The notes: generated by a model not told the origin, from the sequence alone. A DNA stretch of 64,000 bases from Rhodococcus sp. ARC_M6 (GCF_022810305.1 NZ_JALGQH010000019.1:1-64000), one strand, 5' to 3'; numbered from the stretch's first letter, positions 27,687 to 39,879 are shown. Made by a program: numbers and translations.

Positions 27687-29138
27687 ATGGGCATCGTTCA
27701 GCGATTTGAACGGAAGCTTCAAGGAGCTGTCGGTGACGCATTCGCACGTGTCTTCGGCGGCGGCGTCGTGCCACAAGAAGTAGAGGCCGCGCTTCAACAG
27801 GAAGCGCGGGACCGCGTCGAACACCTCGGCGGCGGCATCCTTCTTGCTCCCAACCACTACGTCATCACCATCAACAATTCGGATCACGAAGAGTTGGCGG
27901 CCGACCGCGACCTCACCATCAAGGCTTTCAGCCGGCATCTGCAGGATTTCATCCGCGATCAGGGCTGGCAGACATATGGCGATATTTCGGTAACCTTCGA
28001 GCCTTCGCCTACGCTCCACACCGGCCAGTTCCGTACCCGCGGCACTGTGGACCCGGATGAGGAAGCCAAGCAGGCACCCGCTCGGACCAATGTGCCGCAG
28101 GTGTCGTCGCGACCCCCGCAAAGGCCAGAACAGCAAAGACCCACACCGATCGTTCCCCCTGTTTCGAATCCAGTCCCGTCACAACCAGGAGCCGGCACCA
28201 TGACGCAGAACTCAGGCTACGAATCCAGCCGCGAACCGGCTGGTCGCCAGCCCGATCAGCAGCCGGCTCGTAATGGATACTCACATGACGACAGCGGATC
28301 TGCCGCTGCGCAAGGCGGCGGATACCACGCGCCGCAGGGTCAGGGCGCTCCGCCGCAGAACGGCTACGACCGCGGCGACGGTTACCGCACGGGCGACGAC
28401 CAGCAGGCGTACCCCACCCAGAACCCCAACCCGGCGCCCAACCAGCAGCAGGGCTACGACCAGCAGGGTTACCAGCAGCCCTACAACGATCAGCAGGCGT
28501 ACCAGGGCAGCTACGACCAGCAGGGCTACACCCAGCAGCCGTACAACGATCAGCAGGGCTACCAGCAGCCTTACAACGATCAGGCCTACAACCAGCAGGC
28601 CTACCAGGGCGGCTACGAGCAGCAGGGTTACGACCAGAACGCCAACCCGCAGCAGCCGTACAACGATCAGCAGGGCTATCAGCAGCCTTACAACGATCAG
28701 GCCTACAACCAGCAGCCGTACGACGCCCAGTCCTACGACCAGGGCAGCTATGACCAAGGCAATTACGACCAGAGCGCCAACTACGACCAAACCCAGTCGT
28801 ACGCGCAGCAGAGCTACAACCCGGGCGGATACGCGCCTGCTGCACAGCAGGCTTTGACAGCAACGCTGCAACTCGAAGACGGCAGCGGACGCCACTTCCA
28901 GCTTCGCGACGGCAGCAACATCATCGGTCGTGGACAGGAAGCTCAGTTCCGCCTTCCCGACACCGGCGTTTCACGTCGCCACATCGATATCCGTTGGGAC
29001 GGCCGGACTGCGATGCTGTCCGATCTCGGTTCGACCAACGGCACCACGGTCAACGGCGCGCCGGTTCAGGACTGGCAGCTCGCGGACGGCGACATCGTCC
29101 GTGCTGGTCACTCCGAGATCTTGGTGCGCATCCTCTGA
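27687..29138 (+). CDS. fhaA: FHA-domain protein FhaA
   Basis: A 483-residue cytoplasmic signalling protein. The N-terminal 115 residues form the DUF3662 domain (MGIVQRFERKLQGAVGDAFA). A long disordered middle is built of Gln/Tyr/Gly/Asn/Pro repeats (QQGYQQPYND-like units). The C-terminal 80 residues are an FHA domain with GRG, SRRH and NGT signatures for phospho-threonine binding. In mycobacteria FhaA binds the PknB-phosphorylated MviN/CwlM systems controlling peptidoglycan synthesis. The start is set by GAGGAG 5 nt before ATG 27687; the frame is open further upstream. First gene of the pkn operon. Confidence 0.95.
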   Translation: MGIVQRFERKLQGAVGDAFARVFGGGVVPQEVEAALQQEARDRVEHLGGGILLAPNHYVITINNSDHEELAADRDLTIKAFSRHLQDFIRDQGWQTYGDISVTFEPSPTLHTGQFRTRGTVDPDEEAKQAPARTNVPQVSSRPPQRPEQQRPTPIVPPVSNPVPSQPGAGTMTQNSGYESSREPAGRQPDQQPARNGYSHDDSGSAAAQGGGYHAPQGQGAPPQNGYDRGDGYRTGDDQQAYPTQNPNPAPNQQQGYDQQGYQQPYNDQQAYQGSYDQQGYTQQPYNDQQGYQQPYNDQAYNQQAYQGGYEQQGYDQNANPQQPYNDQQGYQQPYNDQAYNQQPYDAQSYDQGSYDQGNYDQSANYDQTQSYAQQSYNPGGYAPAAQQALTATLQLEDGSGRHFQLRDGSNIIGRGQEAQFRLPDTGVSRRHIDIRWDGRTAMLSDLGSTNGTTVNGAPVQDWQLADGDIVRAGHSEILVRIL

Positions 29139-29337
29139 GCGCCACTCCTGGACCGGAAAACGTTTGCTCGGAATTTTCTACATAACAATCGAACATAGGG
29201 CGGTCCGTCGGCGCGGCGCCGCCCCTCCCGTGTCAGTATCGTGCTCTTTTGGGGCTCCGTGCCCCCTATGATGCTGCCAGTCGACAATGCTTGAACCCCG
29301 CTGCTGGGGATCAAGCCATAGAAGGAGGTGGACAGCC

Positions 29338-29802
29338 GTGCAGGGCCTGATTCTGCAACTCACACGGGCAGGCTTCCTGCTCCTCTTGTGGCTGTTCGTC
29401 TGGGCGGTGTTACGCACGCTGCGGTCGGATATCTATGCCGGCTCCGGAGTTCGGGTTCCCGCGCGGTACGCCCGCGCCGGAAAAGTCCTACCGTCACTCG
29501 GCAAAACGAAGGTTCCTCGATATCTGGTGGTCACACAGGGCGCCCTTGCCGGCACTCGCATTACGTTGGGTACACAACCCGTCATGATCGGGCGCGCCGA
29601 CGATTCAACTCTTGTCCTGACCGATGACTACGCGTCGACGCGTCATGCGCGGCTCTCGCAGCGCGGTGCCGACTGGTACGTCGAAGATCTCGGTTCCACC
29701 AACGGCACGTATCTCGACCGGGCAAAGGTCACCACGGCTGTACGAGTTCCCTTGGGAACACCGGTTCGTGTCGGAAAGACCGTAATCGAGTTGCGCCCGT
29801 GA
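29338..29802 (+). CDS. fhaB: Membrane-anchored FHA-domain protein FhaB (FipA)
   Basis: A 154-residue protein: one N-terminal membrane helix (about residues 7-24), a linker, then a C-terminal FHA domain (MIGRADDSTLVL; STRHARL; GSTNGTYLD). The start is GTG 29338 behind AGAAGGAGGTG. There is a 199-nt gap from fhaA, containing a GGGGC/GCCCC hairpin and a possible -10 TATGAT at 29267, so an internal promoter is possible. In mycobacteria FipA links kinase signalling to FtsZ/FtsQ. The stop overlaps the pstP start. Confidence 0.93.
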   Translation: MQGLILQLTRAGFLLLLWLFVWAVLRTLRSDIYAGSGVRVPARYARAGKVLPSLGKTKVPRYLVVTQGALAGTRITLGTQPVMIGRADDSTLVLTDDYASTRHARLSQRGADWYVEDLGSTNGTYLDRAKVTTAVRVPLGTPVRVGKTVIELRP

Positions 29803-31217
29803 CCCTTGTTCTCCGCTACGCGGCGCGCAGCGACCGCGGTCTCGTGCGCTCCAACAACGAAGATTCCGTGTACGCGGGCGCTCGTCTGTTGGCTTTGGCC
29901 GACGGTATGGGTGGCCACGCGGCCGGCGAAGTCGCATCCCAGTTGATGATTGCCGCATTGGCGCACCTCGACGACGACGAACCGGGCGAGGACCTGCTGG
30001 GCAAGCTCGAGGCAGCGACTCGTGAGGGCAACGATTCCATCGCCGATCACGTCGAGGAAGAGCCTGAACTCGACGGCATGGGGACCACGCTCACCGCGAT
30101 CCTGTTTTCCGGCAGCAAACTCGGGCTCGTCCATATCGGTGACTCGCGCGCGTATCTGCTGCGCGACGGTCATCTGACGCAGATCACCCGCGACGACACG
30201 TTTGTTCAGTCGCTGGTCGACGAGGGTCGGATCACGGCCGAACAAGCGCACACGCATCCGCAGCGATCCCTGATCATGCGGGCATTGACCGGCAACGAGA
30301 TCGAGCCGACGCTCACCATGCGCGAAGCCCGCGCCGGTGACCGTTACCTGCTCTGCTCCGACGGCCTGTCCGACGTGGTCAGCGACGAAACCATCGAGAA
30401 CACGATGAGCGAAGGCTCGCAGGAGCAGTGCGCTGATCGCCTCATCGAATTGGCACTCCGCAGTGGCGGTCCTGACAACGTCACAGTTGTGGTGGCCGAC
30501 GTCATCGACCTCGATTACGGGCAGTCTCGCCCCATCGTCGCTGGTGCTGCATCCACGGAGGAAGAAGAGTTCGCTCCTCCCCCCAACACTGCCGCGGGCC
30601 GAGCCGCAGCTATGCGACCGCCACGCGCAACACCCAAGCGTGTTGTTTCTGTGCCCGAACCCGAGCCCAAGAAAAAGCGAAACCGGTTGTGGTGGGTAGT
30701 TCTCGCCGTAGTGCTGCTTGCTGTGATCGCTGTTGGTGCCGTCATCGGCCGCACGGTCATCCGCAACACCTACTACGTCGGGGCGGACGAGGGCCGTGTC
30801 ACGGTGCTGCGCGGAATCCCCGGTTCTGTCCTCGGTTACTCACTGCAGGAAGCCGATCTGATCGGTTGTGTCGGTGACGACGACGTCCTGACGCTGGTCG
30901 CGCCCAGCACCATCCCGAGTGACTGCAACATCCTCGAGGTGACCGATCTGGCACCATCGGCGCAGGAACAGGTCCGGGCCGGGCTCCCGTCGGGCAATCA
31001 TCAGGACGCACAAAGTCAGATGATCCGACTCATCGGCGGCGATCTCCTGCCTCGTTGCGAACCGGTTCCGGCAACTGCGACGCCGCAACCCACACCGGCC
31101 CCGACTGCCGCACCGCCGGCAGCACCGCCCGCTCCCAATGAACCGGCAACAACGACGCCCACTCCTGCGCCGACTCCGACCGGAATCCCCGGTCAGACTT
31201 GCAGGACGGTCAACTGA
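29799..31217 (+). CDS. pstP: Ser/Thr protein phosphatase PstP (PP2C family)
   Basis: A 472-residue membrane phosphatase that dephosphorylates PknA, PknB and their targets. The cytoplasmic PP2C domain spans about residues 1-240, with metal-binding [29 protein letters not shown] and [10 protein letters not shown] juxtamembrane linker, one membrane helix (about 300-322), an extracellular domain and a Pro/Ala/Thr-rich C-terminus follow. The start is GTG 29799 within GTGA overlapping fhaB; its stop overlaps the rodA ATG by one base. Confidence 0.95.
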   Translation: MTLVLRYAARSDRGLVRSNNEDSVYAGARLLALADGMGGHAAGEVASQLMIAALAHLDDDEPGEDLLGKLEAATREGNDSIADHVEEEPELDGMGTTLTAILFSGSKLGLVHIGDSRAYLLRDGHLTQITRDDTFVQSLVDEGRITAEQAHTHPQRSLIMRALTGNEIEPTLTMREARAGDRYLLCSDGLSDVVSDETIENTMSEGSQEQCADRLIELALRSGGPDNVTVVVADVIDLDYGQSRPIVAGAASTEEEEFAPPPNTAAGRAAAMRPPRATPKRVVSVPEPEPKKKRNRLWWVVLAVVLLAVIAVGAVIGRTVIRNTYYVGADEGRVTVLRGIPGSVLGYSLQEADLIGCVGDDDVLTLVAPSTIPSDCNILEVTDLAPSAQEQVRAGLPSGNHQDAQSQMIRLIGGDLLPRCEPVPATATPQPTPAPTAAPPAAPPAPNEPATTTPTPAPTPTGIPGQTCRTVN

Positions 31218-32668
31218 TGTCGTCCAACGCCGCCGCCGGGATGGCTTTTCCGAGCCCGCCCGGAGGTTTTGCCCCGGCGCCGGTCCAGTCGACTCGGCGC
31301 AACATGGAACTGTTGCTGCTCGGATTTGCCGTCGTCATCACGACGGTGTCGTTGTTGTTGGTCGAAGCTAGCCAGGAACAGAAGATCACCCTCGATCTGG
31401 CCAAGTACGCCTTGACGTACACGGGCCTGTTTCTGATCGCGCACTTGGCAATCCGGCGGTACGCACCGTACGCGGACCCGTTGCTGCTCCCGATCGTGGC
31501 GCTGCTCAACGGCCTCGGTTTGGTGCTGATTCACCGCCTGGACTTGGCTGACGAGCAGACAGCTCTGTACAACGGCGTCGAAGCACCTTCCCCCGACGCG
31601 AACCAGCAGGTGCTGTGGACAGCACTCGCTATCGCGGGTTTTGTTCTGCTACTTGTGTTCTTGAAGGACTACCGCCTGATGGCGCGGTTCAGCTACACAC
31701 TTGGCCTCGCCGGCCTGGTGTTCTTGGCCATCCCCGCGATTCTGCCGGCCCGGTTCTCGAGCGTGAACGGTGCAAAGATCTGGATTCGCTTGCCTGGATT
31801 CAGCATTCAGCCCGGTGAGTTCGCCAAAATTTTGCTGATCATTTTCTTCGCGTCGGTCCTGGTGGCCAAACGTGATCTGTTCACCAGCGCCGGTAAACAC
31901 TTCCTGGGCATGGACTTTCCGCGTGCCCGCGACCTCGGCCCGATCCTGCTCGCATGGATCGTGTCGGTCGGCGTGCTCGTGTTCGAAACCGACCTCGGTA
32001 CGTCACTGCTGCTCTTCAGCACGGTACTGGTCATGCTGTACATCGCCACCGAACGTGTGGGCTGGCTCGTGATCGGTGGCGGTCTGCTGGCCATCGGATT
32101 CTTCTTCGCCTACAAGATGTTTGCGCACGTCCGCGTGCGCGTCGACACCTGGCTCGATCCGCTCGGCGACTACGCCAACACCGGATATCAGATTTCCCAG
32201 TCGCTGTTCGGCCTGGCCACGGGCGGAATCGCCGGTACCGGCCTGGGCAGTGGGCGACCCAATCAGGTGCCGTTCGCCAAAACCGACTTCATCATCGCGA
32301 CCATCGGCGAAGAACTGGGACTCATCGGCCTGGCAGCGGTTCTGATGTTGTTCCTGCTTCTCATCGTTCGTGGCCTCCGTACAGCGCTGGCGGTGCGTGA
32401 CAGCTTCGGCAAACTGCTCGCCGCCGGCTTGTCGTTCACCATTGCGATCCAGATTTTTGTTGTGGTCGGTGGCGTCACCAAGCTGATTCCGTTGACCGGT
32501 CTGACCACACCGTTCATGTCGTACGGCGGTTCGTCGCTGCTCGCGAACTACCTCCTACTGGGAATTCTCATTCGAATCTCCGATGCCGCCCGCGCACCGG
32601 TAGTTGCCAAGAAGAAGGGTCCACCCCCGATCGCCGACGCCCATACCGAGATGATGCCGCGCATATGA
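31217..32668 (+). CDS. rodA: SEDS peptidoglycan polymerase RodA/FtsW family
   Basis: A 483-residue polytopic membrane protein with about ten or more helices; it polymerises lipid II glycan strands with a partner class B PBP. SEDS marks include [19 protein letters not shown], the conserved ETDLGTSLL Asp region, and the late [20 protein letters not shown]. Length and gene order match the elongation RodA beside pbpA, so it is probably not the division FtsW. Start ATG 31217 overlaps the pstP stop. Its stop overlaps the pbpA start (ATGA). Confidence 0.95.
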   Translation: MSSNAAAGMAFPSPPGGFAPAPVQSTRRNMELLLLGFAVVITTVSLLLVEASQEQKITLDLAKYALTYTGLFLIAHLAIRRYAPYADPLLLPIVALLNGLGLVLIHRLDLADEQTALYNGVEAPSPDANQQVLWTALAIAGFVLLLVFLKDYRLMARFSYTLGLAGLVFLAIPAILPARFSSVNGAKIWIRLPGFSIQPGEFAKILLIIFFASVLVAKRDLFTSAGKHFLGMDFPRARDLGPILLAWIVSVGVLVFETDLGTSLLLFSTVLVMLYIATERVGWLVIGGGLLAIGFFFAYKMFAHVRVRVDTWLDPLGDYANTGYQISQSLFGLATGGIAGTGLGSGRPNQVPFAKTDFIIATIGEELGLIGLAAVLMLFLLLIVRGLRTALAVRDSFGKLLAAGLSFTIAIQIFVVVGGVTKLIPLTGLTTPFMSYGGSSLLANYLLLGILIRISDAARAPVVAKKKGPPPIADAHTEMMPRI

Positions 32669-34131
32669 ACACTCCCCTGCGCCGCGTCGCGATGGCCGTC
32701 ATGTTGATGGTTGTCGCGCTACTCGCCAACGCCACGTACGTCCAGGTCATCAAAGCCGATGACCTGCGAGCCGACCCCCGCAACTCCCGGGTGCTGCTCG
32801 ACGAGTACTCACGCCAACGAGGTCAGATCTCGGCTGCCGGACAGGTACTGGCTGCTTCCCAGTCCACCGACGATCGGTACAAATACCTGCGCCAGTACCC
32901 CAATCCGTACCCGTACGCCCCGGTCACCGGCTTCTACTCGATGCAATACGGCAGCGCGGGCCTCGAACGTACCGAGGATCCCATCCTCAACGGCTCCGAC
33001 AACCGGTTGTTCGGTCAGCGTTTCTTCGACATCGTCTCCGGACGCGATCCGCGGGGCGGCAACGTCGTGACGACGCTCAATCCGGCAATGCAGCAGGTCG
33101 CCTACGACCAGTTGACCAGCAAGGGTTACACCGGTTCCGTCGTCGCCATCGAACCGAGCACCGGTCGAATCCTGACCATGGTGAGCACGCCGAGCTACGA
33201 CCCCAACACTCTCGCGAGCCACGACGGCGCCGAAACCACGCGGGCCTGGGACGCACTCAACGCCGACCCGGCCGACCCCCTCGTGAACCGTGCCATCTCG
33301 CAGACCTACCCGCCCGGTTCCACATTCAAGGTGATCACCACGGCGGCCGCTCTGACGGGCGGCGCAACCCCGGACGATCAACTGACCGCGGCGCCGCAGA
33401 TCACGCTGCCCGGAACCAGCACCACCCTCGAGAACTACAACGGAAGCACCTGCGGACCCAATCCGACGGCGTCGCTACGTGACGCGTTCGCGCGTTCTTG
33501 CAACACCGCGTTTGTCGAATTGGGCATCAAGGACGGTGCGGAAGCCGTCAAGGACGAAGCCAAGGCTTTCGGTATCGGCCCCAACACACCGGCAATCCCA
33601 TTGCCCGTCGCCGACAGCACTGTGGGCGACATTCCCGACGACGCGGCGCTCGGCCAGACCAGCATCGGTCAGCGCGACGTCGCCGTGACGCCTCTGGAGA
33701 ATGCGGTGATCGCCGCGACCGTCGCCAACGGCGGCGTACGGATGCAACCGAATCTGATTTCCCAACTACAGGCGCCGGACCTGACCGATCTCAGTTCACC
33801 GGCTCCGGTGTCGATGGGCCAAGCCGTCTCACCGGCCGTGGCTGCAACATTGACTGAATTGATGATCGGTTCGGAAAACTTCACCGGCGGCGAAGGCAAG
33901 ATCCCGGGCGTCCAGATCGCGTCCAAGACCGGCACGGCCGAACATGGCGTGAATCCGCGGGAAACACCGCCTCACGCCTGGTACATCGCTTTTGCACCCG
34001 CTCAGAATCCGACGGTCGCAGTCGCCGTCATCGTCGAGAACGGTGGCGACCGCGGACTTGCCGCTACCGGTGGCTCTGTGGCTGCACCGATCGGTCGCGC
34101 AGTAATCGCAGCCGGAATACAAGGGGGCTGA
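32665..34131 (+). CDS. pbpA: Penicillin-binding protein PbpA (class B transpeptidase)
   Basis: A 488-residue bitopic membrane protein that cross-links peptidoglycan. There is one N-terminal membrane helix (about residues 8-25), a pedestal domain, then a transpeptidase domain with all three active-site motifs: STFK (in YPPGSTFKV), SCN (in RSCNTAF) and KTG (in SKTGTAEHG). It is overlapped with rodA by 4 nt, consistent with a RodA-PBP pair. In mycobacteria it is a PknB substrate. Confidence 0.95.
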   Translation: MNTPLRRVAMAVMLMVVALLANATYVQVIKADDLRADPRNSRVLLDEYSRQRGQISAAGQVLAASQSTDDRYKYLRQYPNPYPYAPVTGFYSMQYGSAGLERTEDPILNGSDNRLFGQRFFDIVSGRDPRGGNVVTTLNPAMQQVAYDQLTSKGYTGSVVAIEPSTGRILTMVSTPSYDPNTLASHDGAETTRAWDALNADPADPLVNRAISQTYPPGSTFKVITTAAALTGGATPDDQLTAAPQITLPGTSTTLENYNGSTCGPNPTASLRDAFARSCNTAFVELGIKDGAEAVKDEAKAFGIGPNTPAIPLPVADSTVGDIPDDAALGQTSIGQRDVAVTPLENAVIAATVANGGVRMQPNLISQLQAPDLTDLSSPAPVSMGQAVSPAVAATLTELMIGSENFTGGEGKIPGVQIASKTGTAEHGVNPRETPPHAWYIAFAPAQNPTVAVAVIVENGGDRGLAATGGSVAAPIGRAVIAAGIQGG

Positions 34132-34134
34132 ACC

Positions 34135-35486
<1,352 letters not shown>

Positions 35487-35490
<4 letters not shown>

Positions 35491-37415
35491 CGACACCCCG
35501 TAATCTCTCCTCCCGATACGAACTGGGGGAGATTCTCGGCTTCGGTGGAATGTCCGAAGTTCATCTGGCGCGCGACCTCCGACTCAGCCGCGACGTGGCT
35601 ATCAAGGTTCTGCGAGCCGACCTCGCGCGTGACCCCACGTTCTACTTGCGGTTCCGTCGTGAAGCGCACAATGCCGCCGCCCTGAACCATCCGGCGATCG
35701 TGGCTGTCTACGACACGGGTGAAGCCGAGACCGAAGCTGGGCCTCTGCCGTACATCGTGATGGAGTACGTCGACGGCGACACCCTGCGTGACATCGTGCG
35801 CAGCAACGGCCCGATGGCGCCCCGTCATGCAATGGAAGTGATCGCGGACGTGTGTGCCGCGCTGGACTTCAGCCATCGCAACGGCATCGTCCACCGCGAC
35901 GTCAAGCCCGCCAACATCATGATCAACCGCGCCGGCGCCGTGAAGGTGATGGACTTCGGCATCGCCCGAGCCATCTCCGACGCGTCCAGTCCGATGACGC
36001 AGACGGCTGCCGTGATCGGCACCGCCCAGTACCTCTCACCTGAGCAAGCCCGCGGTGAGCAGGTCGACGCACGTTCGGACGTCTACTCGCTCGGTTGTGT
36101 GCTGTTCGAGGTCCTCACCGGTGAGCCGCCCTTCTCCGGAGACTCTCCGGTCGCAGTGGCGTATCAGCATGTCCGTGAAGACCCGCCCACGCCGTCGGAG
36201 GTCAACCGCGACATTCCGCGTGAGCTGGATTCGATCATCCTCAAGGCGATGAGCAAGAACCCCGCCAACCGTTACCAGAGCGCCGGCGACATGCGCAGTG
36301 ACCTGGTTCGGGTGCTGGGTGGCCAGCGCCCGAGTGCGCCGATGGTGATGAACGACGAGGACCGCACCAGCATCCTCGGTTCCGTCGGCAGCGACACCGG
36401 TAACTTCCGCACAGCCCCGGATCCTGTGGATCCGGTGAACCCTGCCGCGAAGCGGAGAGCGCCGGAACCGCCGGCCAAAAAGAAGGGCCTGCGATACGCC
36501 CTGATGGGATTCGCGGCTGTTGTGGTCATCGGCTTGATCACGGCGTTCCTGCTGAACGTGAACACCTCCAAGATCGAGATGGTGACCGTTCCCGCAGATC
36601 TGACCAACCAACCGGCCGACTCCGCCGAAGCGACACTGCTGAACGCCGGATTCAAGGTGGAACGTCAGCAGAAAACCGACAAGGTGGTTGCGGCGGGCAA
36701 CGTCATCACTACCCGTCCGGTGGCCGGAGTTCGGATCGAGAAGGGCAGCACCGTCACCCTCGACGTGTCCACCGGCCCCGAGCAGGTTGCCATTCCGCGC
36801 CTGACCGGGCTGAGCCAGGACGACGCCGAAAGAAAGCTCAACGCCGTCGGTCTGCGACTGGATCCGACGATCGGACAGGTCGCGTCGACGGTCGCCGAAG
36901 TGGACAAGGTCGTCAATCAAGATCCGGCCTCAGGTGTTTCCGTCACGCTCGATTCGGCAGTCTCGATCACCGTCGGCACCGGTCCTGAGCAGGTCCGCGT
37001 CCCCGACGTCACAGGCCAGCGTCAGGAAGTTGCGAAGCCCAACATCGAAGGCGCCGGCTTTGTCGTCCAGACAACCGAAATCGATTCCGGGCTCCCCAAG
37101 GGCCAGGTGGTCTCTACCGATCCAGCGGGTGGAACGTCGGCAACCAAGGGCACGACCGTGACGCTGCGGGTGTCAAACGGCAACAAGATCGCGATGCCCG
37201 ACCTCACCAACAAGACCGTGTCCGAGGCATTGGCGACACTGCGCACATCGGGTTGGGCGGGAACGGGAGCACAGCTGGTGCAGACCCAGACCACCACACT
37301 CGTTCCCGAGATGGTGGGCAAGATCGTCTCGCAGACTCAGCCCGCGGGATCCGAAATTTCCAAGGACTCCGTCATCACGGTCAGCGTCGGCGCACTGGGG
37401 ATTCCCGGCCGATAG
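35487..37415 (+). CDS. pknB: Ser/Thr protein kinase PknB with four PASTA repeats
   Basis: A 642-residue sensor kinase for wall growth. Kinase domain at residues 11-275 ([34 protein letters not shown]). A juxtamembrane region, a membrane helix (about 333-355) and four extracellular PASTA repeats follow, beginning near [29 protein letters not shown] and [10 protein letters not shown]; these bind muropeptides or lipid II. The ATGA overlap with pknA couples the two kinases. Last gene of the operon, ended by a strong terminator. Confidence 0.96.
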
Positions 37416-37427
37416 TGCATCGGATGT

Positions 37428-37467
37428 AAAAGAGGTCCTCCCGAAAAAGTTCGGGAGGACCTCTTTT
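37428..37467. terminator. Bidirectional terminator after pknB
   Basis: AAAAGAGGTCCTCCCGAA pairs perfectly with TTCGGGAGGACCTCTTTT around a 4-nt loop. It separates the convergent pkn operon and trpG. Confidence 0.93.
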
Positions 37468-37486
37468 GTGACCGGCGTTTTCAGGA

Positions 37487-38158
37487 TCAGCGAAGAACGG
37501 GGACTATGCCACCGAGCGCTGACGCAACCTCTGCCTCGAGGGCCTTCACAAGAGCTTCCGGCGGAGCCTCGCCGCACACTGTCAACCAGTTCGCGAGCAT
37601 CCGATGCCCACCCTGAGTAAGGACGGATTCGGGGTGGAACTGGACACCGTGGATCGGTAGTTCGCGGTGACGCATCGCCATGACGACACCGCTTTCGGTG
37701 TGCGCAGTGACCTCGAGTTCGTCCGGAATGGTGTCTTCGAGGACCGTTAGCGAGTGGTAGCGCGTCGCGGTGAACGGATCGGGCAGACCGGCCAGAACAC
37801 CGACGCCCGTGTGGTTGACCCGGCTCGTCTTTCCGTGAAGAAGTTCCGGCGCCCGATCGACCGTCGCGCCGAAAGCCGCACCGATCGCCTGATGTCCGAG
37901 GCAGACGCCGAGCAGTGAAGTCTTGGAGTCGGCACACACTTTCACCAGGTCCATCGTCACGCCCGCGCGCTGCGGGGTACCGGGGCCGGGGCTCAAGAGA
38001 ATGCCGTCGAACTGGGCCGCTGCCGCCTCGAGGGCACCGGGTCCGGTCAGTTGTGGATCGTCGTTACGCCAAACCACCGCTTCGGTCCCGAGCTGACCCA
38101 GGTACTGAACCAGATTGAACACAAAGCTGTCGTAGTTGTCGACGACAAGAATCCTCAT
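37487..38158 (-). CDS. trpG: Glutamine amidotransferase, anthranilate/aminodeoxychorismate synthase component II
   Basis: A 223-residue class-I amidotransferase that supplies ammonia to TrpE or PabB. The nucleophile motif is GVCLGHQAIG (Cys about 82), the oxyanion segment SPGPGTPQRAG, and the His/Glu pair is in VQFHPESVLTQGG. The start ATG 38158 begins the conserved MRILVVDNYDSFVFNL. Position next to pknB is as in mycobacteria, where it is called trpG. Without its partner gene here, a pabA role in folate synthesis is equally possible. Confidence 0.92.
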   Translation of the reverse strand: MRILVVDNYDSFVFNLVQYLGQLGTEAVVWRNDDPQLTGPGALEAAAAQFDGILLSPGPGTPQRAGVTMDLVKVCADSKTSLLGVCLGHQAIGAAFGATVDRAPELLHGKTSRVNHTGVGVLAGLPDPFTATRYHSLTVLEDTIPDELEVTAHTESGVVMAMRHRELPIHGVQFHPESVLTQGGHRMLANWLTVCGEAPPEALVKALEAEVASALGGIVPVLR

Positions 38159-38180
38159 AAGAGCAGGGTAAACGTCCGAG

Positions 38181-38894
38181 TTATCCGCCGGTATAGGCGG
38201 GCACCGTGATCTGTTCCGGACTCGCCTGCGTGTACCCCAGCCCGAAGCGCATGGCGTACTGCTTGAAGACCCGGATTCCGGGTTCGCCGGCAAGTGCCGC
38301 CTCGAGGCGTTCGGTGTTACCAATCGCTCGCATCACGTACGGCGGACTGTAGGTACGCCCGTGCAGTAGCAGCGTGTTTCCGATACACCGCGGAGCCGAC
38401 GTATTCACAATCCGCTGATCCTGCATACCGACTGCCTCGGCACCGCCGGCCCACAGAGCATTCAGAACGCTCTGAACGTCCTGCTGATGGACAACCAGGT
38501 CGTCCGGGGTGGCGTCGACGGGATATTTGCCGTCGGCGTTACGCGGCGCATCCGTCATGGTGACGACAACACCGGGACCGGTCATCGACGTCAGGCCGGC
38601 GTCGACGGAAATCGCGTCGATCTCAGCCAGTGTGTCGGCAACTCCGGCGTTGGATCGCGCGGCCTCGACTTGGAGTGCGTTCAGTTGCGCCGAGAGCTGG
38701 TCCCGAGTGGCGGAGACGTCGGAGGCATTGGCCTGTGCGCTGCGAACCAGATCGGAAAGGCGGGTGCTGTCGGTGACCTGGAGTTGATTCTCTTCGGCTG
38801 ATCGCTGGGCTGTGGCCACCATGAGACCGGCCACCAGGCAGACGACGAGCACTCCGACGCGCCAGAGATTCTGTGTCACCCCACGCTGCGGCAC
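38181..38894 (-). CDS. DUF881 membrane-anchored protein
   Basis: A 237-residue protein: one N-terminal membrane helix (about 12-29), a coiled-coil stretch (about 45-85), then a DUF881 domain (GPGVVVTMTDAP; HQQDVQSVLNALW; IRVFKQYAMRFGLGY). DUF881 proteins occur next to division genes in Actinobacteria; no biochemical role is established. The start is GTG 38894 behind GGGGAGGA. It ends 22 nt before trpG and is divergent from crgA. Confidence 0.88.
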   Translation of the reverse strand: MPQRGVTQNLWRVGVLVVCLVAGLMVATAQRSAEENQLQVTDSTRLSDLVRSAQANASDVSATRDQLSAQLNALQVEAARSNAGVADTLAEIDAISVDAGLTSMTGPGVVVTMTDAPRNADGKYPVDATPDDLVVHQQDVQSVLNALWAGGAEAVGMQDQRIVNTSAPRCIGNTLLLHGRTYSPPYVMRAIGNTERLEAALAGEPGIRVFKQYAMRFGLGYTQASPEQITVPAYTGG

Positions 38895-38997
38895 TACTTC
38901 CTCCCCGAACTTTCACCGATCGGCCCGTGACCGGCCGGACCCAGCTACGTTAGCGTGTATATACACAATCAGGTCACACCGTTAGAGCGAGGACGTT

Positions 38998-39261
38998 ATG
39001 CCCAAGTCGAAGGTACGTAAGAAAAACGACTACACGATCAATCCGGCCAACCGAACTCCGGTCAAGGTGAAGATGGGTCCGTCGAGCACGTTGTACGTCT
39101 CGGTGATGCTCGGTTTCATGCTTGTCGGGCTGGCCTGGCTGATTGTGTACTACTTGGCTGCAGATTCCATCACCTGGATGAACGATTTGGGAGCGTACAA
39201 CTTCCTGGTCGGCTTCGGATTCATGGTCGTGGGACTCATCATGACCATGAAATGGCGTTGA
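38998..39261 (+). CDS. crgA: Cell division protein CrgA
   Basis: An 87-residue membrane protein with a basic N-terminus (PKSKVRKKNDYTINPANRTP) and two membrane helices (about 33-54 and 65-83). It matches CrgA, which recruits FtsZ, FtsQ, FtsI and CwsA partners to the septum in actinobacteria. The start ATG 38998 begins the conserved PKSKVRKK. Confidence 0.95.
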   Translation: MPKSKVRKKNDYTINPANRTPVKVKMGPSSTLYVSVMLGFMLVGLAWLIVYYLAADSITWMNDLGAYNFLVGFGFMVVGLIMTMKWR

Positions 39262-39329
39262 CCAGCGAATACTGAATTCGCACCGACTTAGACCCGCCAA
39301 TCAATTACATGGGTGTCATTCATCCCCAG

Positions 39330-39369
39330 TGTGGATAACTCCTGTGGACAACTAAGGAAGTTATCCACA
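39330..39369. promoter_or_regulatory. Cluster of three DnaA boxes upstream of the PH-domain gene
   Basis: TGTGGATAA (39330-39338, perfect box on the minus strand), TGTGGACAA (39343-39351, the TTGTCCACA variant) and TTATCCACA (39361-39369, perfect). The last lies between the ribosome site and start codon of the next gene and shares the A of its ATG. A weaker match follows at about 39389. Confidence 0.75.
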
Positions 39370-39860
39370 TGCTCGAGGATGAATTTCATCCACAGCCTCC
39401 CGGCAACGGCTCGGACGTCGTCTCGTGGGCCACTCCGATGAGTGCTGTCTACGCAATGTTCGGCGGCGGAATCGCACTCGCGATCGCGACAATCGTGGTG
39501 CCCACCGAGACCGCCGGACGGTTCCTGCTCGCCCTCGCGGTGATCGGGCTGTTCGTCATGGGCGGACTCGCATTGAAGCAGAGACCACGACTCGCCGTTA
39601 TCGACGACAACGGCAGTCCGGCAATTGCCGTGCAAAGGTTGCTCGCCCGCCACGTCTTCACCCGTGAGCAGATCGACCGTGCACGGTTGGTGCGCTACCC
39701 GCGTCTGGGTCGACGCGTTCCGATGCTCGAAATCGACATCGTCGACCGCCCGACCGATACGGAGAAACTCCTGATCTTCGGACGCTGGGATCTGGGCACC
39801 AACCCCGAAGACGTCCTCGACGTGCTGACCGTTCACGGATTGGTGCCGCCGGAGAAGTAG
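39369..39860 (+). CDS. PH-domain membrane protein (Rv0010c-like)
   Basis: A 163-residue protein with two membrane helices (about 24-45 and 50-70) followed by a bacterial PH-type domain (RPRLAVIDDNGSPAIAVQ; LEIDIVD; DLGTNPEDVLDVL). By position between crgA and ppiA it corresponds to mycobacterial Rv0010c, of unknown function. The start ATG 39369 has AAGGAAG 9 nt upstream; a DnaA box fills the space between them, so DnaA binding should affect expression. Confidence 0.82.
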   Translation: MLEDEFHPQPPGNGSDVVSWATPMSAVYAMFGGGIALAIATIVVPTETAGRFLLALAVIGLFVMGGLALKQRPRLAVIDDNGSPAIAVQRLLARHVFTREQIDRARLVRYPRLGRRVPMLEIDIVDRPTDTEKLLIFGRWDLGTNPEDVLDVLTVHGLVPPEK

Positions 39861-39879
39861 CTCCCTAGGCGGCAGTTAT

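Noticed and set aside
28281-28895. Minus-strand frame with a hydrophobic Leu/Val repeat opposite fhaA
   Set aside because: It mirrors the Gln/Tyr repeat DNA of fhaA; no start site or homologous feature.
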